A stretch of DNA of 64,000 nt from Trifolium pratense. Its lineage: Eukaryota; Streptophyta; Magnoliopsida; Fabales; Fabaceae. Made by a program: the position numbers and the translations under genes. Within the stretch, counting starts at the first letter, position 1, and each line of letters starts with the position of its first letter. Positions 45,367 through 59,600 of the stretch are shown here, one piece after another. The notes beneath the pieces are model-generated. The model did no database searches and had not been told where the DNA came from. It worked only from the letters and a program-made list of their open reading frames with translations. The stretch is from positions 14,508,001 to 14,572,000 of the forward strand of contig NC_060060.1 of assembly GCF_020283565.1 (NCBI RefSeq), given 5' to 3'.

Positions 45367-47428
45367 TTAGGCCAAGCGTAATAGCTCAAGCGCTTCACCT
45401 GTGGACATTTTCTTGGAAACTCTGAGCTTTCTATAATCATCATAAATAAAAGGTTGATATAGACGCGGGTGATCATGGTCCACCGCCTCTGCTGGAGCCT
45501 CAACATTTCCCTCTCGAGGTCCTAACATAAATGTCGCAATTGAAAACCGTGTAGTAGCTTCGTTGCATTGTACACGGTGCTTCACATTGCAAAACCTTCC
45601 GTTGCTCCATACCTGCATTCATTTATATTCACGCATCAAACTCAATCGTGTTAGTAGTTTCTAACATTTTGTCAATACATATATAGCATAGACTAATGGG
45701 ACAGTGGAACTAAACATTAGAAACTGGTTAATATTTTCATTTAGGTGCAAGTTTAGTGACAAAATTAGTAAATTACTTTGTACTAATTAAGTACTTACTT
45801 GAGCAATATCTCCAAGATTGGCTAGGAGGGTTCCATGAAATGGAGGGACTGAAACAAATGAGCCAGAATTGTTCATCACTTCAAGACCACCAACATTTTC
45901 ATCATCTTGAAGAATTGTTAGGAACCCTGAATCTGTGTGCAATTGAACTCCAAGAGATCCTACAGCTTCTGGAGTGAAGTTATATTTGTTGATTCTAAAT
46001 TGGCATGGCCATTCCTCAAAATCAGCATCCATTATGCCTAGTGATTCAGCCATCTTCACTCCTATTTTTACTGCCAAATCATGAATTGCTTTGCCATATG
46101 CCTCCATTATTTCCCTGGTAATATTCAAACAAAATCAACTGTCTACTACTATCACAGTGAGTTTGACTAAATCACAGTTCAAAACCACACAATGTAGCTA
46201 TTACAAATTCACAGTGGCTCGCTATGATATTTCCAAATTTACCGTGATACCAAACAAACACCTCATCAAGTTAAAGTGACCAACCTCAAATGCAAGTGGT
46301 AAGTGCATTTTGAATAACCCAAAACAACAAACTCTAAAAGTTTGGTTCACTAGTATGAAGACAGCCTCGAATCAAGAGGTTCCGAGTTTGAGTTCCATTG
46401 TCTTTGGAAAAAAGTAAGTATAAATTATTTTGTAAATGCTTTAGAGCCCGAAGGTCTATTTTTACAATTTTTCAACTTTTTTTTTTGAGTAGGGGCATGA
46501 GAAGGAGTTGGATCTTCTCCGTCACCACTTTGTGTCTAGTTCTCTCTTCTTTTATTAATTCAAAGCGTGTGTATCACACTAAACTTTAGGTTCGATTTGC
46601 CCCCACTATAAACTGGATGCAAAATGGTTAACCGGCGAATCCCCTTTAGGATATTTTGGAAACCTTGACATGGATTGCATACCCATATCAAGCATATCAA
46701 TCAATGATATTTTACGGAATAAAGTTCCTTACAATTCCTCTCGTGCACTAGAGAAATGAAGAAATATTTAGAAATATTTTTTAGACAGAATCCTGAGTCA
46801 TGGAAACATAATTTCTGTTGTATGTTTTCTGCCTCCTAAGTGTCTCTATTTATAGAAAAACTTATGTCAAATGATGAAGGGACACAACATTTAAAAGGAT
46901 TTAAAAAATGTAAATTTGAATTTCAAATTAATCATTGCAACTTTTCAAATATATTTTCGAAAATATCCAACAAATACAAAATGAGAAGATCATTGAATCC
47001 GCAAAACGTAAGTATCAGATAGAATCATAGAACAATACAGGATAGAAGAAACATTTAAGATATAGAACAATACAAAGAAATTTAACAAACCTCTGATGGG
47101 GTGTGACATTCAATTGAGAGCAAAATTCTTGCAAAGCATGTGAAGAACCCAAGTCATAAAGACCTAAAGCTTCATAAAAAGGATTAACAACACTTGGTGC
47201 CATGTAACCACTCCCAGCAATAACATCTTTGTTATTTTTCTTAATCTCCATAGGAAGGTCAAGAAGAGCTTCAACAACCATTTTCATCTCAGCCATAAGA
47301 TTCAAAGGAATAGAATGGTTAATGATCCTAAAACAACCCCATTTTTCACATGCTTCTCTTAGTTTCTTGCACTCCAATTCCTCTGAAATTTTTTCAAAAT
47401 CAACCAATGGAATTATTGTCTCTTCCAT
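45367..47428 (-). CDS. DAO: DAO-like 2-oxoglutarate/Fe(II) dioxygenase (299 aa, 3 exons)
   Basis: Resembles plant DAO enzymes (dioxygenase for auxin oxidation), soluble cytosolic proteins that convert indole-3-acetic acid to 2-oxindole-3-acetic acid and so inactivate auxin. Exons: 47428-47091, 46114-45799, 45612-45367 (900 nt). The N-terminal DIOX_N domain has IPLVDFEKIS and KWGCFRIINHSIP. The catalytic core carries the iron ligands His172 and Asp174 (QLHTDSGFLTILQDDENVGG) and His230 (VKHRVQC), with Arg240/Ser242 (RFS) for 2-oxoglutarate. All are present and the length is normal, so it should be active. GSGYMAP and NPFYEALGLYD match my memory of DAO rather than GA-oxidases. A large intron separates exons 1 and 2. 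The substrate is inferred from family resemblance. Confidence 0.88.
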
Positions 47429-48358
47429 AATTTTTCTTTGATTTTTCTCTCTTTTTTCTTTTGGGGGTTCAGAATTGCAAATGAGTATAAATTATACTAT
47501 AAGACCTCCAATCAAATTCACACCAATTAAGAAAAATTGTTATAATAAGAAATTTGTTACTATTTTTTTATCTTATCACTCCAATAATGAATGGTATGAG
47601 GTATAGTAAAACAATTATTATGATAATTGTTTTACCTTACTGACTTTGGAATTTACATCAACAACATTATTAGAGGAAGAAAGACTTGTTTTTTATTCTC
47701 CAAGTTGTTCACTAGCTAGCTAGTACTATACAATTTCTAATTTGTCTTGATCAACAAAACGAGTAAATTTGTTTAAGTCTAAACTGCGCTTAATTTATCA
47801 TATGTATTTAAGAGGTATTTTTTTTTGTTTTGTATATTTTAATTGTCTGTCTTAAATTGGAAGAATTGGTTGATAACAACCTTGAAGATAGGTCCGTCCA
47901 CGAAGCATCTTCGCTTTTTTTTAGTCTCTGAAAGTGTATCTCACTGTCATATTAGTCTTTAAATGTATTAGAATTATAAATATATCTCTACTCTCTACTG
48001 TCTCTTTTGTTAGTAATTTTACGGACTAAATTGATTAATGAAAACACATTTGACAGACGAATTGATTACATAAAAATATATTTGAGGATAAAAATGACTA
48101 ATAAAAGTAACCTTTGTGAACTTAATTATAATTTCAATACTTTTAATTAATTGAACGTGATAATGAGATAAACTTTCAAAGACATGTTGGTTTTACTTTT
48201 TTTTTTCTTTCTAAATAGTAGCATCTTTGCTTTCCCGGTACACTTCAAAATTAAAATTTGAATTTTTCTAGTAACAACTCTAAAATATTTGATTATACCG
48301 AAATCATACATAATGCTTTAATGGGCCACTAGTTTATATAACTAAAATAAAGAAAAAA
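47429..48358. other. Upstream region of the DAO-like gene; no gene seen
   Basis: A TATA-like ATAATTTATA (minus strand) lies near 47485-47500, about 60-70 bp before the start codon. The rest is AT-rich with no supported gene. Confidence 0.4.
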
Positions 48359-48613
48359 GATGATCCTGAACTTAACTTGTTACTCAAGGAAAAGGTAAGA
48401 TGAGGTGATCCTATGTCAGCTTTTGTTGTCCGTCAAGATGATCAAAAGAAAAGAGGTTTTGAAGCTCCTCCTAATAGATACGGGATTAAGCTGGGAAGAC
48501 ACTGGGACGGAGTTGATCGTAGTAATGGATTCGAGAAAGAACTCCTCAAGAAACTTAACGAGAAAAAGGCTCAAGAGAAAGTAGCATATCTTTCCTCTGT
48601 GTCTCATCTGTGA
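48359..48613 (+). pseudogene. BUD13: BUD13-like pseudogene fragment
   Basis: Encodes the conserved C-terminal end of BUD13, a pre-mRNA splicing factor of the RES complex: GFEAPPNRYGIKLGRHWDGV and RSNGFEKELLKKLNEKKA. A short upstream block (DDPELNLLLKEKVR) is in the same frame. The Trp expected before GDPM is TGA at 48401-48403, a premature stop. The rest of the protein is missing and there is no intron, consistent with a truncated retrocopy or gene fragment. It lies beyond the 3' end of KCBP on the other strand. Confidence 0.8.
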
Positions 48614-49046
48614 AGAACATTACTCATTGCGATTAACTTGTCCGTCACATGCAATTCTTTATATAGTTCAGTTCTATATGTACTAATCTGTCGTTTATTA
48701 GATTCAAATTGTTACTTTGATGATGTTCAATTTTAGTACTATTATATGAATGTGATATGTTAACAATAAATTGCAAACAATTTCTTTTGCCTTAATACTA
48801 ACACTATTTTCTTGTATGATTACTAAGTGGCAATGTCTTAAATCTTAATACTAGCAATAGCATAATGTATATATTTATTTATATGTGAATGAGTTAAAGA
48901 TTAATGAAAAATATATACATGATTTAAGTCATTTAACTATACAGCTTGTGCCCCTCAAACAAATTACAACAACCTATTTAGCCTGTGAGACCTTAAAATT
49001 AAAATTACAGCAGATGGCCAAGCCATTGATTTACCGCCTAAAGTTA
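48614..49046. other. 3' flank of KCBP, no gene seen
   Basis: AT-rich sequence, in part probably the KCBP 3' UTR on the minus strand. Confidence 0.4.
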
Positions 49047-52000
49047 CTACATAGTATAGCGGCCATGGCTGTGGCCGTCGTTCTTCTCTTTTGTCGGTCG
49101 TTTATCTTGAATTTCTTCTAAATCTTCATCCTCCCCTCGCCTACCTGCCTGCTCCTTCCAATGAGCAACTAATTTCTTCAGTCGAGCTATCTCTTTCGAA
49201 GAAATATTTTTACTTGGATCGTTCACAATTGACCTCACTCGTGACGCATACCTAAATTAGTATAAAATACAATATAGTTAAAAAATGAGAGAAAGTCAAA
49301 CATGTTAAAGTTATGAAAAGAGATAACATACATGAGAGAGTTATGTGTCTCGTCTAAGCTTGATTCAACTGGAGATACATTCACAAACATGAGAGTTTTC
49401 GCATTGCCTCCAAGTGAATCACTCATCAACATAGTTAACTTGTGATTTCTATAAGGTATGTGTTGACCACCAGAAGATAAAGCACTAATAACATCTCCAA
49501 GTGCTGACAATGATTTGTTTATACTTTGAGCTTCTTTCAGTTGACTACCCTCGGAGCCCGACTTTTTAATTCTTTCTGAGCCAGCAAGATCAACAAAACT
49601 CAACTGCATAATGAAATATTCATGTTTCAAAATGTTGCATAAAAAAGGAATATGGTATAATAACATATATAAAGTTATTCAAAGATGCGAGACACAAACC
49701 AATACCTTTCCTCTTGCGGATGATTGACTTTGAAGGTTGACACTTTCAATTACAACTGATAGTATAAGATGAGATCTTGAGCTTTCTTCATTCATTTGTG
49801 TCCCTGCTGTATGTCGTCGTTCGGAACCCTTTTGTATTATGCTATTCAATTCCTCCATAGTAGAAATTGGCACAGTTGTTACATTTTCTACCGTTACCAT
49901 TCCCTAACACGACAAGAGTAAAATAGAAAATCAAAACTTGAGAGACCAATTCCATAAAATTAAAAGGATTTAAATCTACAACTTTGAAAACACTTTAAAT
50001 ACTTCGCATTTAAGAAATGAATCACCTTTGAATCCTTCTTAATGTCCAATTTTAATCGCTTTGCATTCTTAGGCAACAAGAGATCAACAAGTGTATCTTG
50101 ATATAATTCCAACATGTACGCCTGCATCATAAACACAAGAAGTTACACAAAAGTTGTGTATTCAGTAGATTTAATGAAATGAAATTTATATGAATTCAAA
50201 GGTAAGTATTTATTAAGTCCATTTTGCAATTGTACCTTCAAAGAAAAAGAATACTTCTTACTATCTCTCTTTAAAATTCTAAAAAGCTCTGCAGTAGCAC
50301 GCGGTGTAAGGCCAGGATTGTTTTCGGATCCATAGATTGTAAATGTCTTTCCAGAGCCGGTTTGACCATAAGCAAATACGCAAACATTATAACCGTCTAC
50401 AGCAGATTGCACCAAGTACTGCATTACGAATTTTCAAAAGAAAGACATCAGTAACAAGTGTAAGAAATAATAAATCTATTTCAATGTTAACAGCTATGAT
50501 CTTTTTGAGTAGTTATGCTAGACTTACCCTTGTATCCTCAAATACTTCTTCTTGAGTGGCGTCACCGTTAAAGACACGGTCATATAGATGTTGCTTTGGT
50601 TTATCATCTTTCCATGGATGCTCAATGGTAAATTCGTCTACTGTAGTTACAACATCTCTTTCTTTCTCAGCAATCTCTTTTTCGCCAATAGGTCTTAGCC
50701 GACAGTAAACTCGTATTTTTCCTTTCATATCTGAAATGATGAACCAAATTCCAATGTTTATTAATGTATGTCAGTTTTAAATGTAAATGTACACATTCAC
50801 ATCAAACATAACACTTTCTGTTCACCTTCTATGGTATTGAAATATCGCTTTCTGAGAACTTGCTCTTCCTTATAAAGCGATTCCATTTCAGCTAGTTGAG
50901 CCCCTTGCATCCTTAATATGGCAGCTGTTTGTTCATTCTTTCTGTCAATGTCCTACACAAACCATATAGAAATTGATAAATGAAATTATTTTTACTCAAC
51001 ACAAATAAAGTGTATATGTTGAACCAATAAATATAAAGTATCAAAACCTCTTTCATTTCTCTCAAATCTTCTAGTTCTTTTAAATTGTTCTTCAACATAG
51101 CCAATTCAGAGTCCTTCGCCGAAAGTGTAGATTGAGCCACAGCTAATTCTTGTCTAAGCACATCTAGTTTTCTTTCAAGGTCATGCACTTGGGAGTTCAG
51201 AGATTTGCGTTCTTGGTCGAGTTTCCGTTGAAGAGAACTAATCTGCATTACACCAACCACCATATATGCTGATTGAATATCATCTTAAAATTAAGGGTTT
51301 TATGAGTTTTAAATATTTGGTTCCAATATATATTATTTTACCTCTTCAGCATTCTTCTTCTCAAGCTTAGTTATCTTTTGTGTCAAAATCAACTTCTCAT
51401 TTGTCAAGCTTTTGATGGTCTCTTCGGCGACCATAAACTCATCTCTACAAAGTTTCAAGTCATCTTCAAGTTTTCGCAACGCCTATTAGAAATAGAAAAT
51501 AACAAATTAAAGGTGAAAATATCATACTTGGTCATTTTTCATGTTCAGATTTTAAAGGTGAAAAAAATAACAACTTAATATCAGTAACAGAAAATATCTT
51601 ACTTGGTCATTTTCTCCAATTGTGTCCTTATTGGTAATTCTCTCTGTCATCAAACTATTCAACTTGGCCATCTTTGCTTCCAAGCTCCTTTTTTCTACAA
51701 TTTTAGCCTAGTAGATTTGCACAATCATTAAGAAATGTCAATTTGGCAAAAATAAAAAATAAGACTGATGTGATAAAGTTATCACGAGTCAACGAGGTTT
51801 ACATGAAGTTCTTTATCTTTCTCATCACATAGTGATATAAGCCTATCACGGTCATTAGTAACTTCTTCAAGACTTTGCTTGGAAGTTTCTAAAGAATCCT
51901 TCAAGTCTTCTAATTCTTGGCGCATCTCCTCTTCTAGTTTTTGCTTCTCATGCAATTCATCCTGCAACTGTTCAACATTATATAAATATTATTCTTATGT

Positions 52001-55000
52001 AAGATTCAATATTTTGTACCATTCATTAGAATATTAGACTTACTTGATCAACATTCCTTTTAGAATCTTCAAGAACTTTTGTTAAATCTTGAACACGTTT
52101 CTCGTACGGTTCCGAATTCGGTGACTTGAACTCATTAGAAATTTCTTTATCCAAAGAACCAGTAGGAGAAGATCGTGTTTTGGAATATCGGCGCAGCATT
52201 ACATCATTTATGTGTGTCTGAAGAGCTACACAGATTTCTTCTCCCTAAAAATATGATAAAATGTGAATGACATAAAAAGTTACAATAATATCAATCTAGT
52301 CCAAAGGGAAAGTTCGATAAATTGAAGAATAACATGTTAAACATCAATGAAGATATTAATAATACCTGCTTGGTTTCAAACTGGAATATGTGAAGAACAC
52401 CGGCAACTCGCATTTTAAAAAATACAGCAGTATTGCTGCTTCCAAATTGCATTATGTCTCTTAATTCAGCTGAGTGCAAATATTCCTTCGGAATAGGGCG
52501 GAAAAAATGAACCTAGGGACAATTGAATTCATTGTTATATTACGTACATTATAAACGTTATATTATTATCATTATGACATCAAATCGTTTTTCAATCTTA
52601 CCCCTCTCTTGTTAATTGCTAATATTATTCGTCCAGGCAAGAGTCCAATAGGATCATCAATTTTACGAACATTGAAAAATACCGAAAAACCATAAGGAAG
52701 TGCTCTTATTATGTGCAGAAATTGTTGTCTTGCATCTTCTTTTGTGACTTGCTCCTGAAAAGAGGAACACCATTTTATCACGGATCGAACATTAAAGAAC
52801 AACAATGAGATGAGGTTAGGCTTTTATACCAGTGAATGATAGCAAGAAAGAATGTCCAACTCCCATTCCCTTCTACCTCGAGTCATTGCAATTTGCCTGG
52901 GAAGAAATCGCTCGAGAAATGAATTCCAATCACTGTTAAACGCAGAAATCTCAGTCAGTTGCGGTCATAATATGATAGAATATAGAAAGATGAAAATATT
53001 GTAAAGTTCAGTCACTGAAACATCAATAAGAGGTTAAAATACTATAGGAAGATAGTTTCTAATTCTAGCATCATGAACATTCAAAATCACCTACGCGCAT
53101 GATTCAGGTCTTCTAACAAATCCAATCTCGGCCAAGATTTGCAATGCAGAAAGCCTTGATGCATCTTCCCTTCCAATAGGATAATTACCCAAAATATAAT
53201 CATGCTGCAACTGTAACCATGTATAGGAAATGGTTACAAAGTGAACAAAAAAATGTGACAATTTTGTAATTATTCGTGAAAACAAGAAATAAAAATGGAA
53301 CTGTTTTCTTAACCTATGCAGCTCTTATATAGGGCTATTCATTGTTTGTTCAAGAAGGAAAACCAGACGGTTCGGTAAAATTAAAAAGGCGCACCTGCAC
53401 ATAGGACAACTGCCAAAACATTGGATCTGTCACACCTTCATCTGATTCACGAAATAACTTTTTCTTGAATACCAGTTTGCAGTGCAAAATTTCTCCCTTA
53501 CTTCGATCTTTTACTGCTTTAAATTCAGCAAGTAGATCGCCGATATGTTTATTATCATCCAATCCAATGTACTCCTCTGAATAACAACAAAAGAAGATAG
53601 GTTAGACTATTGATCTCAGCTAAGTTAATAATATTCACAAGCTAGAATTGGAAAAGACATGCCATTTCCAGAATCAGATGATTTGGAGCTGGTGACAACT
53701 TTGCGGCATTCATACAAGCCAAAGCTAGAGTATGTTGACAGTTTAATGATCCCTGCAAGCTCCTCGACAGCATCCGCAACAGTTGTTGACATGTCATATG
53801 TAATTTCTTCAAATGTTTCATCCAGAAAGAAGACTATAGTTGTGAGCTTTTTCCGAGTAATCCGAGCTTCAATCTCCATAGGCCCAGGTATTATGTGCCT
53901 GGGACCAGCCTTGAGAGAGTGCTTCAAAGCATTTAATGTATTTAATGCAGCTTCTCGGATCCCAGGATCAACAGTCGCACCATGTGCCACGTTATGGATA
54001 TATTCTGACAGATATCCTCCGATGTCTTTGCTAGGAGGCATGCACGACGCACATAAATACATTAGCTCCCATGATTTGTTCAAGTATTCCCTGACAAGAA
54101 AGGTACATTAACCATTAACCAACAGCGCACAACCACAGAAACCGAGTTTCTTCAAGCAAAGGTTAAGAAAATATGTAGTGTTACTCAATACTTAAAAAAA
54201 TTTGTACCTCTCAGGATTGTTTCTTGTTTGTTTTGATAACTGGACAAAAAGTTCGTCCCGGAGTTCTGAATGCTTCAAACTTTGCTTGTATAGTTTACTT
54301 ACAAGCTCAACCCGATCCTCTAAGCTTAGTGAAGACGAATCAACCCCGATATATTTTAAAATCACCTGGAACATCTTTGTTGCCCGGCTTGCCAAATCAC
54401 CATTCAGCTTAAGCAATGATGTTGGTATTGGATCCTGCATGAACTCGTGAGTTAGATTTTCATGCGCTTAATAAAAAAAATTAACCACTTATTGAAAAAT
54501 TGGTATTTGATTACCTTTTGGAAGCAAAGCATGTCTTCAATTGTAAGTTTCTCTCGAACTTGGGGTCCCACGGATCGTTTAGAAAAAAATCCTCGCTTCC
54601 CGCCAGAGTGAATTTGTTTTTGCATCAACTTTAAAAAACCTTCCACCTATTATACAAACAACATTTGAGAAAAAACATGGTGATAACAAAGATCGTGATC
54701 ATGCAGTATGTTAGACAAAAACCATTGAGACACCAAATGAATAGGAATGCAAAACTGTTCGGCAAAATAATGTTTATAGCAAGATTAACATATATAGTTT
54801 CCAACCTGGAATCTGTCAATCAAAGGTCCAGCTCCAGCGAGTTCTGCTGGAATAGCCATTGGTAGAACTGTTGGTGTGCTGCAACAATCAAATGAAATAG
54901 AATGTTACAAACACAAAAATCATTTCGCTTTGTCATTAGCAACTGATACAGTTCAAGAGAAGAAAAAAAAAACAAAATGTACATTCTAAGAATTAAGGCT

Positions 55001-55417
55001 TGATCATTCAATAACAACAGCAGAATGCGAGAATTAAATTTGTTTGCATACAGTGAAAATTGATAATGAAAGAAGAAATTAACATTTATAGCTTTTTTGA
55101 CAGTAACATTTATAGCTTCTAAAGTAGTACTAGTGAATTGGTAATGTAACATCCCAAATTGATAAAATGCTCATTTTTCCAAACACGGAAAGAGTTATAA
55201 AAATTAGAGTCTAACTAAAAAAAATTCAAGACATATTCAAAACAAAAGAAAACGCTCACGGTGGTGCGAAATTTGATCCGTCGCTGTCATAGTCATCGCC
55301 ATTGCTAACAGTAGCATAGCTATGTAGTGGAGTACTCCCATTGCCAATGCTAGAACCAAATGAAGTTCTGTTTGTCCTCACGCTTTGGGCGGCCGAGGGC
55401 GGCGTGTCGAAAATCAT
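49047..55417 (-). CDS. KCBP: Kinesin-like calmodulin-binding protein (1269 aa, 22 exons)
   Basis: Minus-end-directed plant kinesin-14 that crosslinks microtubules and actin and shapes trichomes and division planes; Ca2+/calmodulin switches it off. Coding exons (minus): 55417-55260, 54878-54806, 54646-54515, 54434-54208, 54090-53663, 53576-53395, 53210-53095, 52932-52830, 52754-52602, 52512-52366, 52244-52044, 51967-51803, 51707-51603, 51482-51342, 51242-51048, 50952-50826, 50730-50528, 50418-50236, 50121-50026, 49903-49706, 49603-49332, 49251-49047; 3810 nt. Order: MyTH4 (about residues 110-270), FERM (to ~590), coiled coil (~640-880), motor (~887-1205) with [16 protein letters not shown] and DLAGSE, then the calmodulin-binding helix [17 protein letters not shown]. 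Length matches KCBP (about 1260 aa). The intron after exon 5 has a GC donor (AAATG|GCATGT). No defects seen. Confidence 0.95.
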
Positions 55418-56463
55418 TTTGTATGCAAAAAATGAAACAAGTCAAAGCAACAAAACTTGCTCTTCTTCAAGCTCCAATACTGCGTAATCAAAAACTAAAA
55501 CATAAGTAAAAACAATACAACACATAATTTGAGCTATGTTGACTCAAATAAAACACAATTCTAGTCTTAATTCAAAACCATATCAAAAAATTGAACATAA
55601 TAGAAACAAACAAAAAAAAAATAAACCAACAAAATAACAGAATTACAATTTTTGTGAATAAAGTCATGAATTTTATCAACAACAATTATGAAGGACAAAG
55701 ACAGAAACAGACCCAGAAACTAAAAATGCTTCAACATTAAACAAACAAGTACAAGATTAACTAAAGTAACAAGCTTTTTACATTTCCAGTAAAAAACAAG
55801 GAACAAAACATGTTCTAGAACAAAGGATCCAAAACAATAAAACAATGTAACAAGAGGTTCATATGAAGAAAAAAAACAACCTTTGCAGCAGCAATGGAAC
55901 AAGCAATGAAGTATTGTGTAAGAGAGAGATCTGGGTCAGTGAGAAAAATGAAGATGAAACAAATTAAGAGTAGATTTGGTTGGAAAATGAAAAAATAAAT
56001 AAAGTTTTGATTTTTGAGGCTGAAATTGAGATTAAAAAAAAAAACAAGTGAGAGAAAGTCACGGGAACATTATTAAACAGTGAGGCTTTTGGGGAACTCA
56101 AAATCACTATACAATTTCTTCTTCTTCACTCAAAAATAAGATTGACGTGAAAGAAAACACAGAAGAAGAAGATTCTGATTACACACTACTAATACATTAA
56201 TATAAGCTTCATTTTTTTATTTAATTTAAGTAACATTTTATTATATTATTATATGTTTTTTGTTTTTTAAATGATGTATTTCCATTTGGCATATGACTAT
56301 GTTTGAGTTTTGTGTGTTTTGTTTGGAAAATCTAAAATATGAATGGTCTTTGAAGATAATAATAATTAGTATTGATTATTGATAGTAATTGATGAGTTGT
56401 AACTATTCAACCGAAAAAAGATTCCATAATCTAGTGATTATACGGCCAAATACCTTTGCTGGA
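55418..56463 (-). promoter_or_regulatory. 5' UTR and promoter region of KCBP
   Basis: Upstream leader sequence of the minus-strand KCBP gene. Families of this gene usually carry an untranslated first exon; a donor-like site near 55880 (CAAAGGTTGTTTTTTT on the minus strand) would fit one. The transcription start is likely near 55950-56160, where pyrimidine/purine-rich leader-like sequence lies. Limits are uncertain. Confidence 0.4.
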
Positions 56464-56472
56464 TTTAGTATA

Positions 56473-56647
56473 GGGTCATGCTAACCGGTGCCCCTGGGGC
56501 ACTGGTTAAGGAAACCAAAATTAGAAAGTTTTGAAAAGAAAATAACACTTTTTAAACTTTCGAGAAGTTGACTGCACAAATTCCAATGCCAAATTACTAT
56601 TTTTGCATCCTTAACTAGTGCCCCGGGGGCACTGTTTAGCATTTTCC
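56473..56647. mobile_element. Mutator-type MITE (175 bp)
   Basis: The ends GGGTCATGCTAACCGGTGCCCC and, inverted, GGAAAATGCTAAACAGTGCCCC match well. They are flanked by a perfect 9-bp duplication, TTTAGTATA, at 56464-56472 and 56648-56656. Each end itself has a small GTGCCCC/GGGGCAC palindrome. Non-coding, in the upstream flank of KCBP. Confidence 0.87.
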
Positions 56648-56656
56648 TTTAGTATA

Positions 56657-59600
56657 TAAATACAAACATAAATAGAGGGTCTCTTTCTTTTTTTTTTCTT
56701 CCCTAATTTATTTACATTCATATGTGATTAATGTACTCCTTATTTGTTTCTACCTATCTTTTGGTATTGCTCAAGTACATCCTTAATCTTAGACACTCTA
56801 ATGTAATTTCACACTCATATTTGGGATACTTAATTATTTAGTCTTGAATTTTTAGTGTAAATCGGGTATTTTCTGTATGCAACTGAGAGACTAATCTCTC
56901 AAGTCTTGTAGGAATTTAATCTTAAATCTGATCTTTGATTTTTGTGTATGAAAAAATATTTATTGAAAGAAATTAATTTTCAAATAGAATTTAATTACGA
57001 GAGATTAATCTTTACAAATAATGTGTTAAGGTTGTAAATTTTTAAAGCTTCAAATTTCATAATATATTATTGGTGTATTACTATATTATTTTAAAAAACA
57101 TACGCCATTTCGTGTTAGTGTAATGTCAACTACTTTCATAAAAATGTATTTTTAAAAATGTCGCATACTAGTATGATTATGATTAAGATGTACAAAATCA
57201 ACAATAAAATTTGTTGTTCCTTATAACCAAAAGTTAAATAAAATTTTTGTTCCATAAAATTCACGGTACTTAAAATTTATCAAAAATAAATAAAATATAA
57301 ATGGATAAAGCTACATTATGCATAGATTTTCTTAAAATAGAATTAATTAGGGAAAGTTATCCTTTTATTTTAAAGAATACTCGTAAGAGATCCATTTAAT
57401 ATTCTTGGAAGTTATACTTTGCTGTTTAAAATTAAAAATAAGTTGAAGTTAAAAGTTAGTACCAAATAATATTAATTTTAATTTGAGCTAGTTATATTTT
57501 TTACTACTATACTAATATTTAAAGAATACTCTTATAGTGGAGTAATAATTTATTTATTTATTAATAATTGATGCATAATTTGAAAAGGCTAGAGTAGGGT
57601 CCACAATATTTGTGCAAATTTTGTCACTGTCTGCCTCCGGCGGGAAGAGGCCACCCAAAATTTCATTCTTGCTCAGTCGTCACTCACTATTCATTTTCCA
57701 GCTCATAAGGATTTTGGGTCCCATCATCCTATCTTTTTTTCTTTTTGTGTTATACAAGAACCATGGTCCCATCTTTATAAGCTACTACTAGTATTTACAA
57801 GGTTTGGGAATTATTTTAAAAATAAAAATGTATATTAGATTTTTCAAGAAGAAAATTAAGACATATGATGATAACAATAAACTATTTTTTAACTAATAAT
57901 AATACAAAATAATTATAGTATGGAGCTCTTTAAACTTTTTAACCGTTTCTTTGGAATCAATCACACTTATTTTTTTATTGCATGATGTGTCTCCATAATG
58001 GATGATTGCATTTTTGTTTTTTTTAATTAATAAGCAAGATGAATAGTAAATGAATAAAGGGTGAGATGTAAAGTAGTAACTCAAAAGAATTACTCTTAAA
58101 GTCAATATATCTCTCCTCTTTAATTAATGTTAAAAGTCACATACAGTAATTACAACAGTAAATTCAAACTTGCTTCGTAGCATATCAAATGTTCTTTTTA
58201 GTATAAAATGAAATGGACCTAGTAGTTAAAATCTTATCTTATTATATCATTTTTTTTACTTATATATGTATTATGATCATGTAGATCTAATTTACATTAA
58301 CCTAATTAATCTACCAATGGAGCCGGCCATAGCCGGTACAATGTAGTAGGAAAGCAAAATTGTAGATAGATATTGCAAATTAGACAAAGAAGCAATGAGT
58401 TCAATTAATGTGTAATTATAAGATTCACGAGAATATGAATATTGCATGACCTATTTTGAGCTACATTGTGCACCTACAAGTCTACAACAGTTACATCATT
58501 ATCATTATTAATTGTTTTAATTTCTATAGAAAAAATTATCATCAAAGCCAAGGTTGCTTGAAATGAAATGAATCTTATGATGAGTTGCATGCATGCCCCA
58601 CGCTCAACAACCATGGCACTGCAAACTCATGTGGCAATTAAGACAAACATGAGAAATGCGAGGAACAATTATCTTTACCCCTCAATTTGAGTGGTCCAAA
58701 CTAAAATAAGGGCTTTAATGAAACTACTATGCTTCATCAAAAGCAGTTAGTAAAGCCAAAATGTATGGTGGAGACAACAAGAAAAGTGTTAAGTGTATGA
58801 AATTGCTTCAAGGATGACTAGTATTTGATTAACCACAACTACAAGCAATCTCATTCATATAAATAAAATAACTACTTTATCTATTCCAAAATAAATAACG
58901 CAAATAAAATAAAAATTTATCCTAATTTTCTTTATCTACTAAACTTTTAAGTTTTAATGCAATATTTTAATAGCTTAATTGCAATATTTTATTGTCAAAT
59001 GCTATATATGAATCTCGTTTGCAAATTTATGATGAAATGAGACATCATCTCTCATCAAAGTCATCATCTCTTATCAAACTAACAACTTGCAAAGAGTTAA
59101 AAAAGCAAGTATATTCCTATAGTCATTCACCCAACGCAAGTCGAGTTCATATAGCAAAGTCATGAACTCAACAAATAGAATACTTGGATGTGATGCAACG
59201 CCAATAAAATTCTTAAAGAACGCCCCAATATTGTTACGTAGAAGCCTCCAAAATATGTTGTTTGTAACCTTTGTTATTTTATTTTTTTTGGTACAAACCT
59301 TTGTTATTTATTCTCTAACCAAAATATACCTTATGTTTTGTGTTTTATTTTAATATAATCATTTTTTTTATTTTCTGACAAAAATAACTTGGTTTTTTTA
59401 TGCATGCATAAGGCACCACCAACATAATGCATCAAAATTCATATTATCGGAATTATTTTGATCTTACTATTTTTAAGGCAATATTTATTTTTTTACTACT
59501 TATCTTATAATTATTTATAATAAATAAATTTATAATTAATTAATGGCTTTTGAGTGATTCAATCGACTGAATACGAAATCAAGCTATCCTTTATGGTAGC

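Noticed and set aside
57893..58105. Small minus-strand frame of 70 codons in the KCBP upstream intergenic region
   Set aside because: AT-driven composition, no conserved motif, no splice or promoter context.
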